Part shown: positions 54,876 through 61,842 of the stretch, piece after piece
Position numbering within the stretch: position 1 is the first letter of the stretch
How the letters are laid out: the number at the start of each line of letters is the position of its first letter
Origin: Candidatus Fimimorpha faecalis
GTDB taxonomy: Bacteria > Bacillota > Clostridia > Lachnospirales > Lachnospiraceae
Reading direction: 5' to 3'
DNA: 61,842 nt
Assembly (NCBI GenBank): GCA_018712075.1
Contig: DVHN01000056.1
Location: forward strand, 1 to 61,842
Translations under genes and position numbers: made by a program
The notes under the pieces: generated by a model
What the model was told of the DNA's origin: nothing
What the model saw: only the letters and a program-made list of their open reading frames with translations
Databases searched by the model: none

Positions 54876-56243
54876 CTATTGATGATTGATTTGTTGAATT
54901 GCATCTTGTACACTTCGAACTCCAATACAGCAAAATCCGTCTGGAATAATCAGTCCTTCTATTGAGACAGCAGGCAAAATACATCCAGTAAATCCCATTT
55001 TCTTTGCTTCATTTATTCTCTGCTGCGGCATACTAATCCCACGAATTTCTCCAGAGAGACCAACTTCACCAATAATGAAATAATCTTCTTTCACTGGACG
55101 ATCCCAGTAACTGGATACAATTGCCATTACAATTGCTAAATCCAAAGATGGTTCGTTAATTTTCATTCCACCCGTAATATTCACATACGCATCACACTCA
55201 GAAAGCCTCAATCCAATTCGTTTTTCCAATACTGCCATAAGTAAATTAATACGATTATAATCGGTGCCAGCGCTTGTTCTTCTTGGCATTCCAAAGTTTG
55301 TTTTACAAATCAATGCCTGTATTTCTAAAAGTAATGGTCTGCTTCCTTCCATTGCACAAGTCACAACTGAACCAGAAGCTCCCTTTGGTCTGCCATTTAA
55401 CATATAGGCAGAGGGATTTTCTACTTCTACTAATCCTTCTTGCATCATCTCAAAGACTCCGATTTCATTGGTAGATCCAAATCGATTTTTTACTGCTCTT
55501 AAAATTCGATAAACTGCATTCCGATCTCCTTCAAAATAAAGCACGGTATCTACCATATGTTCCAATACTCGTGGACCTGCCACAACTCCTTCTTTCGTTA
55601 CATGCCCTACAAGAAACATTGAAATCCCATATCCCTTTGCAAGCTGCATTAATACATTAGTAGATTCCCTTACTTGACTCACACTTCCAGGTGCAGAAGA
55701 AACGTCTTCCCGATACATTGTTTGGATGGAATCAATTATTACCAATTCTGGTTTTTGCTCGGTAATGACTTGAGAAATCACATCTAAATTTGTCTCAGAT
55801 AACAAAAGCAATTCTCCGCTAAAACTGCCCATACGATTTGCTCTCATTTTGATCTGTCTTAAAGACTCTTCTCCTGAAATATAAAGGATTTTATGCCCCC
55901 GTTCAGAAAGGTTTTTACATACTTGCAGCAATAACGTTGATTTTCCGATTCCCGGATCTCCTCCCACCAACATAAGAGAGCCTGCCACGATCCCTCCTCC
56001 AAGCACACGATCCAATTCTTTCATACCAGTGCTCGTACGTTCCTCTTCTTTGATAGAAATTTCTCCTAATCGAGTTGGCTGACGACTGCTCCTCTCTATT
56101 TTTACAGTCGAAGAATTCTTTTTTACTACTGGCTCTTCCACCATTGTATTCCACTGACGGCATCCAGGACATTGCCCAAGCCATTTACTTGATTCATACC
56201 CACATTCTTTACAGAAAAACATCGTTGACCTTGCTTTTGCCAT
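54876..56243 (-). CDS. radA: DNA repair protein RadA
   Basis: RecA-like ATPase helicase that helps process recombination branches. 455 residues: N-terminal zinc motif FFCKECGYESSKWLGQCPGC, Walker A GGDPGIGKSTLLLQ near residue 95, the KNRFGSTNEIG motif near 250 and a Lon-type C-terminal domain (LAIVMAIVSSYW). Start follows GGGAGG. All standard parts are present. Confidence 0.97.
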   Translation of the reverse strand: MAKARSTMFFCKECGYESSKWLGQCPGCRQWNTMVEEPVVKKNSSTVKIERSSRQPTRLGEISIKEEERTSTGMKELDRVLGGGIVAGSLMLVGGDPGIGKSTLLLQVCKNLSERGHKILYISGEESLRQIKMRANRMGSFSGELLLLSETNLDVISQVITEQKPELVIIDSIQTMYREDVSSAPGSVSQVRESTNVLMQLAKGYGISMFLVGHVTKEGVVAGPRVLEHMVDTVLYFEGDRNAVYRILRAVKNRFGSTNEIGVFEMMQEGLVEVENPSAYMLNGRPKGASGSVVTCAMEGSRPLLLEIQALICKTNFGMPRRTSAGTDYNRINLLMAVLEKRIGLRLSECDAYVNITGGMKINEPSLDLAIVMAIVSSYWDRPVKEDYFIIGEVGLSGEIRGISMPQQRINEAKKMGFTGCILPAVSIEGLIIPDGFCCIGVRSVQDAIQQINHQ

Positions 56244-56270
56244 AATTTCCTCCCAATCTGATCAATGCAT

Positions 56271-56314
56271 GGAAGAAGCATTCCGTTTGATTCATCAAAT
56301 GGAATGCTTCTTCC
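56271..56314. terminator. Very long near-perfect hairpin between radA and the upstream gene
   Basis: A 21-base stem with one G-T pair: left arm begins GGAAGAAGCATTCC and right arm ends GGAATGCTTCTTCC. No T-run follows on either strand, so this is more a transcript-stabilising or processing structure than a classical terminator. Confidence 0.6.
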
Positions 56315-56366
56315 TTATCTCATTATGTTAGAAAGAGATTTTACGAATTCCTCTTTCCCGAAACAA

Positions 56367-56780
56367 TTATAATTTCTCAACAGTTACGGTTGCTTTCTTT
56401 CCTTCACTCAAGTCCAAACTAATTACTAATTTTCCACTTAAGTTTGTCTCAAATTCATCAATTTTTACTCCATTAATAATAATCGAGTATTCCGTATCAT
56501 CTTCCACACCGATAATTACTTGTGTATCTGCAATTCCCTCTGCTTCAAACGATACGGTATCTTCTGTCCTTTTATAGTTTGTTACAGTTGTTCCAGGAAC
56601 CGATTCATAGGCAAACATGCCATTACGTTCTAGTTTTGTAATCTCTTTAAAAGTTTTTACTTTGTATAAATCCCCATTATACTCAAAATCTGAAATCTTT
56701 GATTTTTGATCCAATTCGTAATTCCCAAAACTGATGGCCCCATTTGCCTCTACACGAATTAACTCTGTAATTACTGACAT
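56367..56780 (-). CDS. Small conserved all-beta protein of unknown function ('endosialidase-type' annotation)
   Basis: 137 residues, soluble, predicted mostly beta strands (alternating hydrophobic pattern; ESVPGTTVTNYKRTEDTVSF, VIIGVEDDTEYSIIINGVKI). Close homologues in Clostridia are often labelled endosialidase catalytic beta chain without evidence; no enzyme motif is visible and I would not assign one. GGAGG well placed before the ATG at 56780. It has its own promoter and a leader carrying repeated GTAAAACGAA motifs. Confidence 0.7.
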   Translation of the reverse strand: MSVITELIRVEANGAISFGNYELDQKSKISDFEYNGDLYKVKTFKEITKLERNGMFAYESVPGTTVTNYKRTEDTVSFEAEGIADTQVIIGVEDDTEYSIIINGVKIDEFETNLSGKLVISLDLSEGKKATVTVEKL

Positions 56781-56810
56781 GAACTTATCCTCCTGCTCTT
56801 CCTCTTTTTC

Positions 56811-56860
56811 GTAAAACGAACCCCTTTTTTCGTTTTTACACCAAAAGCAATTCGTTTTAC
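56811..56860 (-). promoter_or_regulatory. Alternative-pairing hairpins in the leader of the 56367-56780 gene
   Basis: Minus-strand order: GTAAAACGAA (56860-56851), GTAAAAACGAA (56839-56829) and TTCGTTTTAC (56820-56811). The last arm can pair with either of the first two, giving two exclusive hairpins in the leader, about 20 bases before the ribosome site. Confidence 0.5.
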
Positions 56861-56923
56861 ATTCATTCAGCGATTCATTAATAGTTGCTATATTTAAGAA
56901 AAAAGTTCTCTTCTTACTTTTTT

Positions 56924-56952
56924 ATTATAATATAAATCTCTTAAAATTTCCA
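56924..56952 (-). promoter_or_regulatory. Promoter of the small beta-protein gene
   Basis: Perfect -10 TATAAT (56929-56924) with -35 TGGAAA (56952-56947), spacer 17, on the minus strand in the 233-base gap after clpC. Confidence 0.55.
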
Positions 56953-57013
56953 GTATATTTTTAGTTTTTTTTCATCTTTTTCTGATTTTTTTAGAGGAGT
57001 CAACGAAGATTCT

Positions 57014-59476
57014 TTACTTATTGTTAGGGGTAACTGGCAGAAATTGAAGTTTTTCTCCTTCTTTCCTTACTTCTATCGTATTTCCTTCTTGTATCTTGCC
57101 ATCCAGAATTTCTTCTGCTAACGCATCTTCAATCTCGTTCTGTATTGTACGACGAAGCGGTCTTGCGCCATATTTTTCATCGTATCCCTTCTCAATCAAG
57201 AATTCTTTTGCTTCTTCTGAAACTCCTAAATTTAAGTTCATCTGTTCTTTGCTTCTTGTTATCAAATCCTTCAGCATAATATCCACAATATTTTTCATAT
57301 GAGATTTATTAAGTGGATGGAACACAATAATTTCATCAATACGATTTAAAAATTCTGGCTTAAAGGAACGTTTCACCTCATCCATAACACGTCCCTTCAT
57401 ATAGTTATAGCTTTCTTTTTCATTCTCCACCGTTCCAAATCCCAATCTCTTTGGAGCAACAATGTTTTCTGCACCACAATTAGAAGTCATAATAATAACC
57501 GTATTTTTAAAGTTAATTCTCCGTCCTTGTGCATCCGTAATCTGTCCATCATCCAAAACCTGAAGCAAAATATTAAATACATCTGGATGAGCCTTCTCAA
57601 TCTCATCAAATAATAAGACAGAATATGGATTTCTTCTCACTTTTTCGCTTAATTGGCCTCCTTCTTCATATCCAACATATCCTGGAGGAGAACCAATTAA
57701 TTTGCTCACACTGTGCTTCTCCATATATTCGGACATATCAACACGAATCATTGCATTTTCTGTTCCAAACATTGCTTCTGCCAATGCTTTTGACAACTCT
57801 GTCTTTCCAACACCAGTCGGACCAAGGAAAAGAAACGAACCAATTGGTCTTTTTGGATCTTTCAGTCCAACACGGCCACGGCGAATTGCTTTTGAAACTG
57901 CACTTACCGCTTCTTCTTGTCCTACCACTCTCTGGTGCAAAATAGATTCCAACTGTTTTAATCGCTGTGCTTCGCCTTCCTCTAAAGACTTCACTGGAAT
58001 TTTCGTCCAATCAGATACAATATCTGCAATTTCATCTTCTCCAACTTCAGGACGTTTATTTTTCTTATCTCTTTCCCATTTTGCCAGAAGTTTTTGCATC
58101 TTCTCTCTCTTGCGTTCCTGTTTTTTCTTTATTTCAGCAGCTTTTTCAAATGCTTCTTTTTTAATTGCTTCTTCTTTTGTTTTATTTAATGCCTCAATAT
58201 CATTTTCCAATACTTTAATTTCTTTTGGCTGTACATAAGATGCTAAACGAACTTTAGAAGCAGCTTCATCAATTAAATCAATTGCCTTGTCTGGCAAAAA
58301 TCGATCATTAATATAACGAGTAGAAAGTTTCACTGCTGCCTGTAACGCACTATCAGTAATTTGCACATGATGATGTTCTTCGTAAGCCTTTCTCAATCCT
58401 TTTAAAATCGCAATCGATTCCTCTTCCGTTGGCTCTTCAATCATAACAGGCTGAAAACGACGCTCCAATGCTGCGTCCTTTTCAATATGTTTCCGATATT
58501 CATCTACAGTAGTAGCTCCAATAATCTGAATTTCTCCTCTCGCAAGCGATGGCTTTAAAATATTAGAAGCGTCCATTGCTCCTTCTGCCCCTCCTGCTCC
58601 GATAATTGTATGGATCTCATCAATAAATAATAGCACTTGACCATCATTTCTGACTTCATTAATAATTCCTTTAATTCTTTCTTCAAACTCTCCACGGTAT
58701 TTGGAACCAGCTACCATGCCAGATAAATCCAACGTCACAACTCGTTTTTCCCGAATCGTTTCAGGCACATTCCCTGTGACAATCTGACTTGCCAATCCCT
58801 CCGCAATTGCCGTTTTTCCAACTCCAGGTTCTCCAATCAGACATGGATTATTTTTCGTACGGCGGCTCAAAATTTGAATTACCCTTCCGATTTCTTGCTG
58901 ACGTCCAATTACAGGGTCTAATTTCCCTTCTCTTGCCATTTCGGTTAAATCTCTGCTATACTGATCCAAAATTGGAGTTTTAGAATTTCCCCTAGTCGAT
59001 GTCATACTTCCTAACATCTCTTCTTTATAAACGCCACTATCCTGTCCCATGGCTACCAGCAAATCGACATACATCTTTCGAATATTTACATTCATTGTAT
59101 TAATTAGACGAGTAGCCGAACATTCGGATATTTTTAAAATGGCAATTAAAATATGTTCCGTTCCAATCAATTGACTTTTAAAGCGCCTTGCCTCAATATA
59201 GCTATTATTCAATACTTTTACCGCAGTAGGAGAATAACCTCCCACTTCTTCCACTGTCACTGGCTGTGCTGGATTAATGAGTTGTTCCACAAGACTGATT
59301 ACTTTCTCTTCTGTTACTTGATAACTTTCTAAAATTTTGGCAGCAACACCAGTTCCTTCTTGAATTAAACCGATTAAAATATGCTCCGTTCCGATATAAG
59401 AATGCCCCAACTCCTTTGCAGCCTCCTCTGCACAGGCTAAAGCATCCATTGCTTTTTTTGTAAAACGATTCATCAT
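57014..59476 (-). CDS. clpC: ATP-dependent Clp protease ATPase subunit ClpC
   Basis: Hsp100 unfoldase that feeds ClpP and degrades McsB-phosphorylated proteins. 820 residues: two N-terminal Clp repeats (1-145), AAA1 Walker A LIGEPGVGKTAIAEG near 217, a UVR/middle coiled region (EAFEKAAEIKKKQERKREK, 430-470), and AAA2 Walker A FLGPTGVGKTELSKAL near 552. Full length. Start has GAGAGGAG upstream. Last gene of gntR-mcsA-mcsB-clpC. Confidence 0.98.
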   Translation of the reverse strand: MMNRFTKKAMDALACAEEAAKELGHSYIGTEHILIGLIQEGTGVAAKILESYQVTEEKVISLVEQLINPAQPVTVEEVGGYSPTAVKVLNNSYIEARRFKSQLIGTEHILIAILKISECSATRLINTMNVNIRKMYVDLLVAMGQDSGVYKEEMLGSMTSTRGNSKTPILDQYSRDLTEMAREGKLDPVIGRQQEIGRVIQILSRRTKNNPCLIGEPGVGKTAIAEGLASQIVTGNVPETIREKRVVTLDLSGMVAGSKYRGEFEERIKGIINEVRNDGQVLLFIDEIHTIIGAGGAEGAMDASNILKPSLARGEIQIIGATTVDEYRKHIEKDAALERRFQPVMIEEPTEEESIAILKGLRKAYEEHHHVQITDSALQAAVKLSTRYINDRFLPDKAIDLIDEAASKVRLASYVQPKEIKVLENDIEALNKTKEEAIKKEAFEKAAEIKKKQERKREKMQKLLAKWERDKKNKRPEVGEDEIADIVSDWTKIPVKSLEEGEAQRLKQLESILHQRVVGQEEAVSAVSKAIRRGRVGLKDPKRPIGSFLFLGPTGVGKTELSKALAEAMFGTENAMIRVDMSEYMEKHSVSKLIGSPPGYVGYEEGGQLSEKVRRNPYSVLLFDEIEKAHPDVFNILLQVLDDGQITDAQGRRINFKNTVIIMTSNCGAENIVAPKRLGFGTVENEKESYNYMKGRVMDEVKRSFKPEFLNRIDEIIVFHPLNKSHMKNIVDIMLKDLITRSKEQMNLNLGVSEEAKEFLIEKGYDEKYGARPLRRTIQNEIEDALAEEILDGKIQEGNTIEVRKEGEKLQFLPVTPNNK

Positions 59477-59551
59477 AATTCTTCTCCTCTCAGCGATCTG
59501 TTCTCCTCTTCAACCCTTATCCTTCTATCCAAAAACAAATCTTCCAGATTT

Positions 59552-60598
59552 TTACTCCTCCCTTAATTCAGGAATCTGTCTCTGAATGTAGGTGGCTCTT
59601 GCTCTATTTAAAGCCTTTTCTTCTATTTGACGATCCCAATACGTTTGTAAATTAGCATTTTGAACACCAAGCATCATTTTATAACAATTACATGGTTCTT
59701 TAAAGGATAATAATCCCTCTTCTTGCCCCAACCGAATTTGTGACAAATGATCAATTGTTTCTTTCAAAGATAGATTTTTGGCATATTTCAATGTTCCATA
59801 AGAACGATAAATACTATCTTCCAATTCCAAACGATGTGTCGTAAGCACTTGACGACGTACTGCTTTTTCTTGGCTTGCCAACTGTCTTGCCACCTTTGTA
59901 AGAACTTGAATAATATCTTTTTCCGATAAGCCAAGCGTTTTTTGATTATAGAGAACAAACATATTTCCATCATTGTCCTGGCCTTCCCCAAACGCTCCTT
60001 TTACGGTTACTCCGTAACGGCTAATCTCATTCAATAATGCACGAAAGCGTTTACTGCTGGAAAGCATCGGTAAATGCAAAATTAAATAGGCTCTCATTCC
60101 AGTTCCTACATTTGTAGGATATACAGTCATATATCCAAATTTTTCATGAAATGCATACTCAAATTGTTTATTTACAAAATCGTCTAACTGATTCATTTCT
60201 TGCCAAACTTCATCCAATTCCATTCCACAACGGGAAATTTGCATACGCAGATGGTCCATTCCATTAATTGTCAAACTAACTGATTCATCCTCTGAAAGAA
60301 TTAACCCAACTCCAGCTTTATTTTCACTTGAAAATTTATTGATTACTTGACGCTCTCTTAAAGCAGTCCTATTCGTATCTGATATTTCATTCAACATATA
60401 ATTTTCAAATTTTTTTTCTAGTACAACTGGAAGTTGATTTAATTTATCCTCTACTAATATGGATAAATCACTTTTCTGCTCATTTGTCAAACGTGTTGGA
60501 AATAAATAGGATTTAAAATTACGAAGTATGCGAATGCGGCTTGCAACTACAACAGCCAAAGAGTCTTCTTGATTTTCATACCATTTATGCATCAGCAT
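59552..60598 (-). CDS. mcsB: Protein arginine kinase McsB
   Basis: Phosphorylates arginine residues on proteins and so marks them for ClpCP. 348 residues, phosphagen-kinase catalytic fold. ATP-binding arginines in VASRIRILRNFKSYLFP, and the active-site loop YPTNVGTGMRAYLILHLPM near residue 150. Two ATG codons (60598, 60592) fit; the second gives the more family-like MHKWYEN start. It overlaps mcsA by 14 bases at the first ATG. Needs McsA as activator. Confidence 0.95.
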   Translation of the reverse strand: MLMHKWYENQEDSLAVVVASRIRILRNFKSYLFPTRLTNEQKSDLSILVEDKLNQLPVVLEKKFENYMLNEISDTNRTALRERQVINKFSSENKAGVGLILSEDESVSLTINGMDHLRMQISRCGMELDEVWQEMNQLDDFVNKQFEYAFHEKFGYMTVYPTNVGTGMRAYLILHLPMLSSSKRFRALLNEISRYGVTVKGAFGEGQDNDGNMFVLYNQKTLGLSEKDIIQVLTKVARQLASQEKAVRRQVLTTHRLELEDSIYRSYGTLKYAKNLSLKETIDHLSQIRLGQEEGLLSFKEPCNCYKMMLGVQNANLQTYWDRQIEEKALNRARATYIQRQIPELREE

Positions 60599-61142
60599 TC
60601 ATCCTTTCTTTCAAAAGTTTAATCTCATCACGATATCTGGCAGCAGATTCATATTCTTCTTCTCGAATTGCTTCCTGCAAGCGTGACTGTAAAATTTCCA
60701 ATTGTTCTTGCTGATCCTCTCTTTCCTTCTCATAAGCTACTGTTTTTTCATAAGATTTTTCTGATGGCTGAAACTTTGGACGTTTTCCAACATGAGTATC
60801 ATTGCCATGCAGTTTCTTCATATTATTATCTAATAACAATCCAAATGTATCGTAACAATCTGCACAGCCAAATCGACTATTTTTTATAAAATCTCCATAA
60901 GTCGTATGACAAGTTGGGCAGACTAATTGATTCATTTTTTCTGTTTGTTCATCGATTGCTTCTGATTGAAGTCCAAGAATTCCAGACAACATTTTTGCAA
61001 ACGGAAAGTCCCCATCTAAAAATGGTTTTAATTGTGTCTGAGATGCACATTGGCTGCACAAATTATGCTCTGTTTTTATTCCATTTACCACTTCCGTTAA
61101 AATAATGTTCGCTTCTCGAATTTTACATTTTTCACACAACAT
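60585..61142 (-). CDS. mcsA: McsA, zinc-binding activator of McsB
   Basis: Activator of McsB and modulator of Clp control. 185 residues with four CxxC pairs: Cys3/Cys6, Cys29/Cys32, VCPTC near 75 and FGCADC near 95, so two zinc sites. C-terminal UVR motif RLQEAIREEEYESAARYRDEI. Start at 61142 follows GGAGG. It stands between the gntR gene and mcsB. Confidence 0.94.
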   Translation of the reverse strand: MLCEKCKIREANIILTEVVNGIKTEHNLCSQCASQTQLKPFLDGDFPFAKMLSGILGLQSEAIDEQTEKMNQLVCPTCHTTYGDFIKNSRFGCADCYDTFGLLLDNNMKKLHGNDTHVGKRPKFQPSEKSYEKTVAYEKEREDQQEQLEILQSRLQEAIREEEYESAARYRDEIKLLKERMNADA

Positions 61143-61154
61143 ATAGAAACCTCC

Positions 61155-61544
61155 TCATCTTTTTTCCCGATCTGGCGTAAAATATGCATCAAAAATTTCA
61201 TCTATAATCTGATGTATTTCTCCACGTGAAATATTTTTACAATGTGCTTTTGCAAGCAAAACTCTCATTTCTTGTTTCAATTCCTGTAATGCTTCATATT
61301 TATCAATGTCAATACAAATTACTGCTCCTTTTCTACGATCTACTTTTACAAACCCCTCCTGCTTTAAAACAGAATAGGCCTTATTTACAGTATGCATATT
61401 GATCCCAATATGATTTGCTAATTCTCTTACCGATGGAAGGGAATCCCCATTGCGAATCTCTTCTGTAGCAATTCCAATAATAATTTGATTACGAAGCTGA
61501 ATATAAATTGCTTCATCACTATTAAAATCAATTTTTAGTACCAT
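61155..61544 (-). CDS. GntR-family (YtrA type) transcriptional regulator
   Basis: 129 residues: winged HTH (about 30-75, LPSVRELANHIGINMHTVNKAYSVLKQ) and a short C-terminal helical tail with no large effector domain, the YtrA layout. It occupies the position of ctsR in Bacilli, 12 bases ahead of mcsA, so it is a candidate regulator of the clp operon; this is inference. The start at 61544 follows TAGGTGAG; an ATG at 61562 is less suitable. A palindrome covers its promoter. Confidence 0.88.
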   Translation of the reverse strand: MVLKIDFNSDEAIYIQLRNQIIIGIATEEIRNGDSLPSVRELANHIGINMHTVNKAYSVLKQEGFVKVDRRKGAVICIDIDKYEALQELKQEMRVLLAKAHCKNISRGEIHQIIDEIFDAYFTPDREKR

Positions 61545-61614
61545 ATTCTCACCTACAATCATTTTGTTTATGCAGCAATTAATTTACTCCTATTGTTTCA
61601 TTATTGTTATACTT

Positions 61615-61644
61615 ATTCTAGCACAAATGTTATGAAAATGCTAG
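61615..61644 (-). promoter_or_regulatory. Promoter and palindrome of the gntR-clpC operon
   Basis: Extended -10 TGCTAGAAT (hexamer TAGAAT at 61620-61615) with poor -35. Inverted repeat CTAGCA-N15-TGCTAG (61618-61644) overlaps it, and TAGTACTA (61642-61649) follows. GntR autoregulation is a reasonable inference. Confidence 0.55.
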
Positions 61645-61748
61645 TACTAATTTTAAGTTTATTATAAAAATTTTCAACAGCATTTATAGATTTACATTTT
61701 TAGGATTATTTAATGTTTTAACAATAATATTTCCTATGAGATAAAAGA

Positions 61749-61778
61749 CTTCCCTTAGACCCAATCTTCTAAGGGAAG
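61749..61778 (-). terminator. Intrinsic terminator of a gene beyond the right edge
   Basis: Perfect arms CTTCCCTTAGA (61749-61759) / TCTAAGGGAAG (61768-61778), followed on the minus strand by TCTTTTATC. No gene is identified between 61780 and the right edge, but its placement suggests a minus-strand transcript entering from the right. Confidence 0.65.
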
Positions 61779-61842
61779 CCCCATTTCTCACTCGCATTTA
61801 TAAATCGGATAGGGGAGATTTGACCCTCCCCTTCCACACCAC

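Noticed and set aside
57702-58238. 178-residue plus-strand frame opposite clpC
   Set aside because: It is antisense to the well-supported clpC and its low-complexity Ser/Phe-rich composition reflects reverse-complement codons.
61811-61832. AGGGGAG/CTCCCCT hairpin with GGTCAAAT on the minus strand, tRNA T-arm or CtsR-like
   Set aside because: The loop and stem do not match a T-arm (needs five pairs and a TTCRA loop), and only one GGTCAAA heptad is present without the tandem copy that CtsR needs.

Overview
The window looks like core chromosome of an endospore-forming, AT-rich Firmicute, most probably a Lachnospiraceae (Clostridia). The case rests on a complete spoIIIA operon, spoIVA, yqfC/yqfD and a SpoVB-type flippase together with a Gram-positive polC. 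It also rests on a GntR-type regulator in the place where Bacilli have ctsR in front of mcsA-mcsB-clpC, and on a secreted mannanase with clostridial ChW repeats. No tRNA, rRNA, insertion sequence, prophage or CRISPR array was recognised. Assignments come from reading the sequence and from family knowledge; no database search was run.

Layout. Almost everything is on the minus strand, so each block reads right to left. 1-5191 is the spoIIIA operon (AA to AH; AH runs off the left edge). 5408-6331 is a lone plus-strand PfkB sugar/nucleoside kinase. 6407-18140 is a long tight run: yqfC-yqfD-phoH-ybeY-flippase-two flavoproteins, then proB-UPF0291-formyl-THF ligase-proA-rlmH-small membrane protein-C_GCAxxG protein. 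18372-21516 holds rpsU with its own strong promoter, and alaS behind a 40-residue membrane microprotein. 21587-25911 is a purine salvage/repair run (punA, amidohydrolase, membrane-anchored MutS-like ATPase, rnhA). 26194-28590 holds spoIVA and a ZIP metal transporter with a long leader.

28955-30533 is a plus-strand biotin unit (bioY-birA) with operator-like inverted repeats. 30608-34252 is a secreted GH26 mannanase with six ChW repeats and a palindrome over its start region. 34488-35291 is a gluconate 5-dehydrogenase-like SDR. 35441-39834 is the DUF512 radical SAM-der-plsY-gpsA operon. 40053-50899 is the pyrH-frr, uppS-cdsA-dxr-rseP-ispG-polC stretch (nucleotide, translation, isoprenoid/phospholipid and replication functions). 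51179-52159 is a plus-strand CmpB-type membrane protein with a coiled-coil tail. 52328-56780 carries ftsW/spoVE, an HD alarmone-hydrolase-like gene overlapping it, a TMEM198-like membrane protein, radA and a small conserved beta protein. 57014-61544 is gntR-mcsA-mcsB-clpC, a protein quality-control operon.

No wholly new system is evident. The items most worth a second look are regulatory or very small: the GntR regulator and promoter palindrome on the clp operon, the mutually exclusive hairpins in the leader at 56811-56860, the structured leader of the ZIP gene, the palindrome at the mannanase promoter, the long inverted repeat next to spoIVA, and the microprotein ahead of alaS.
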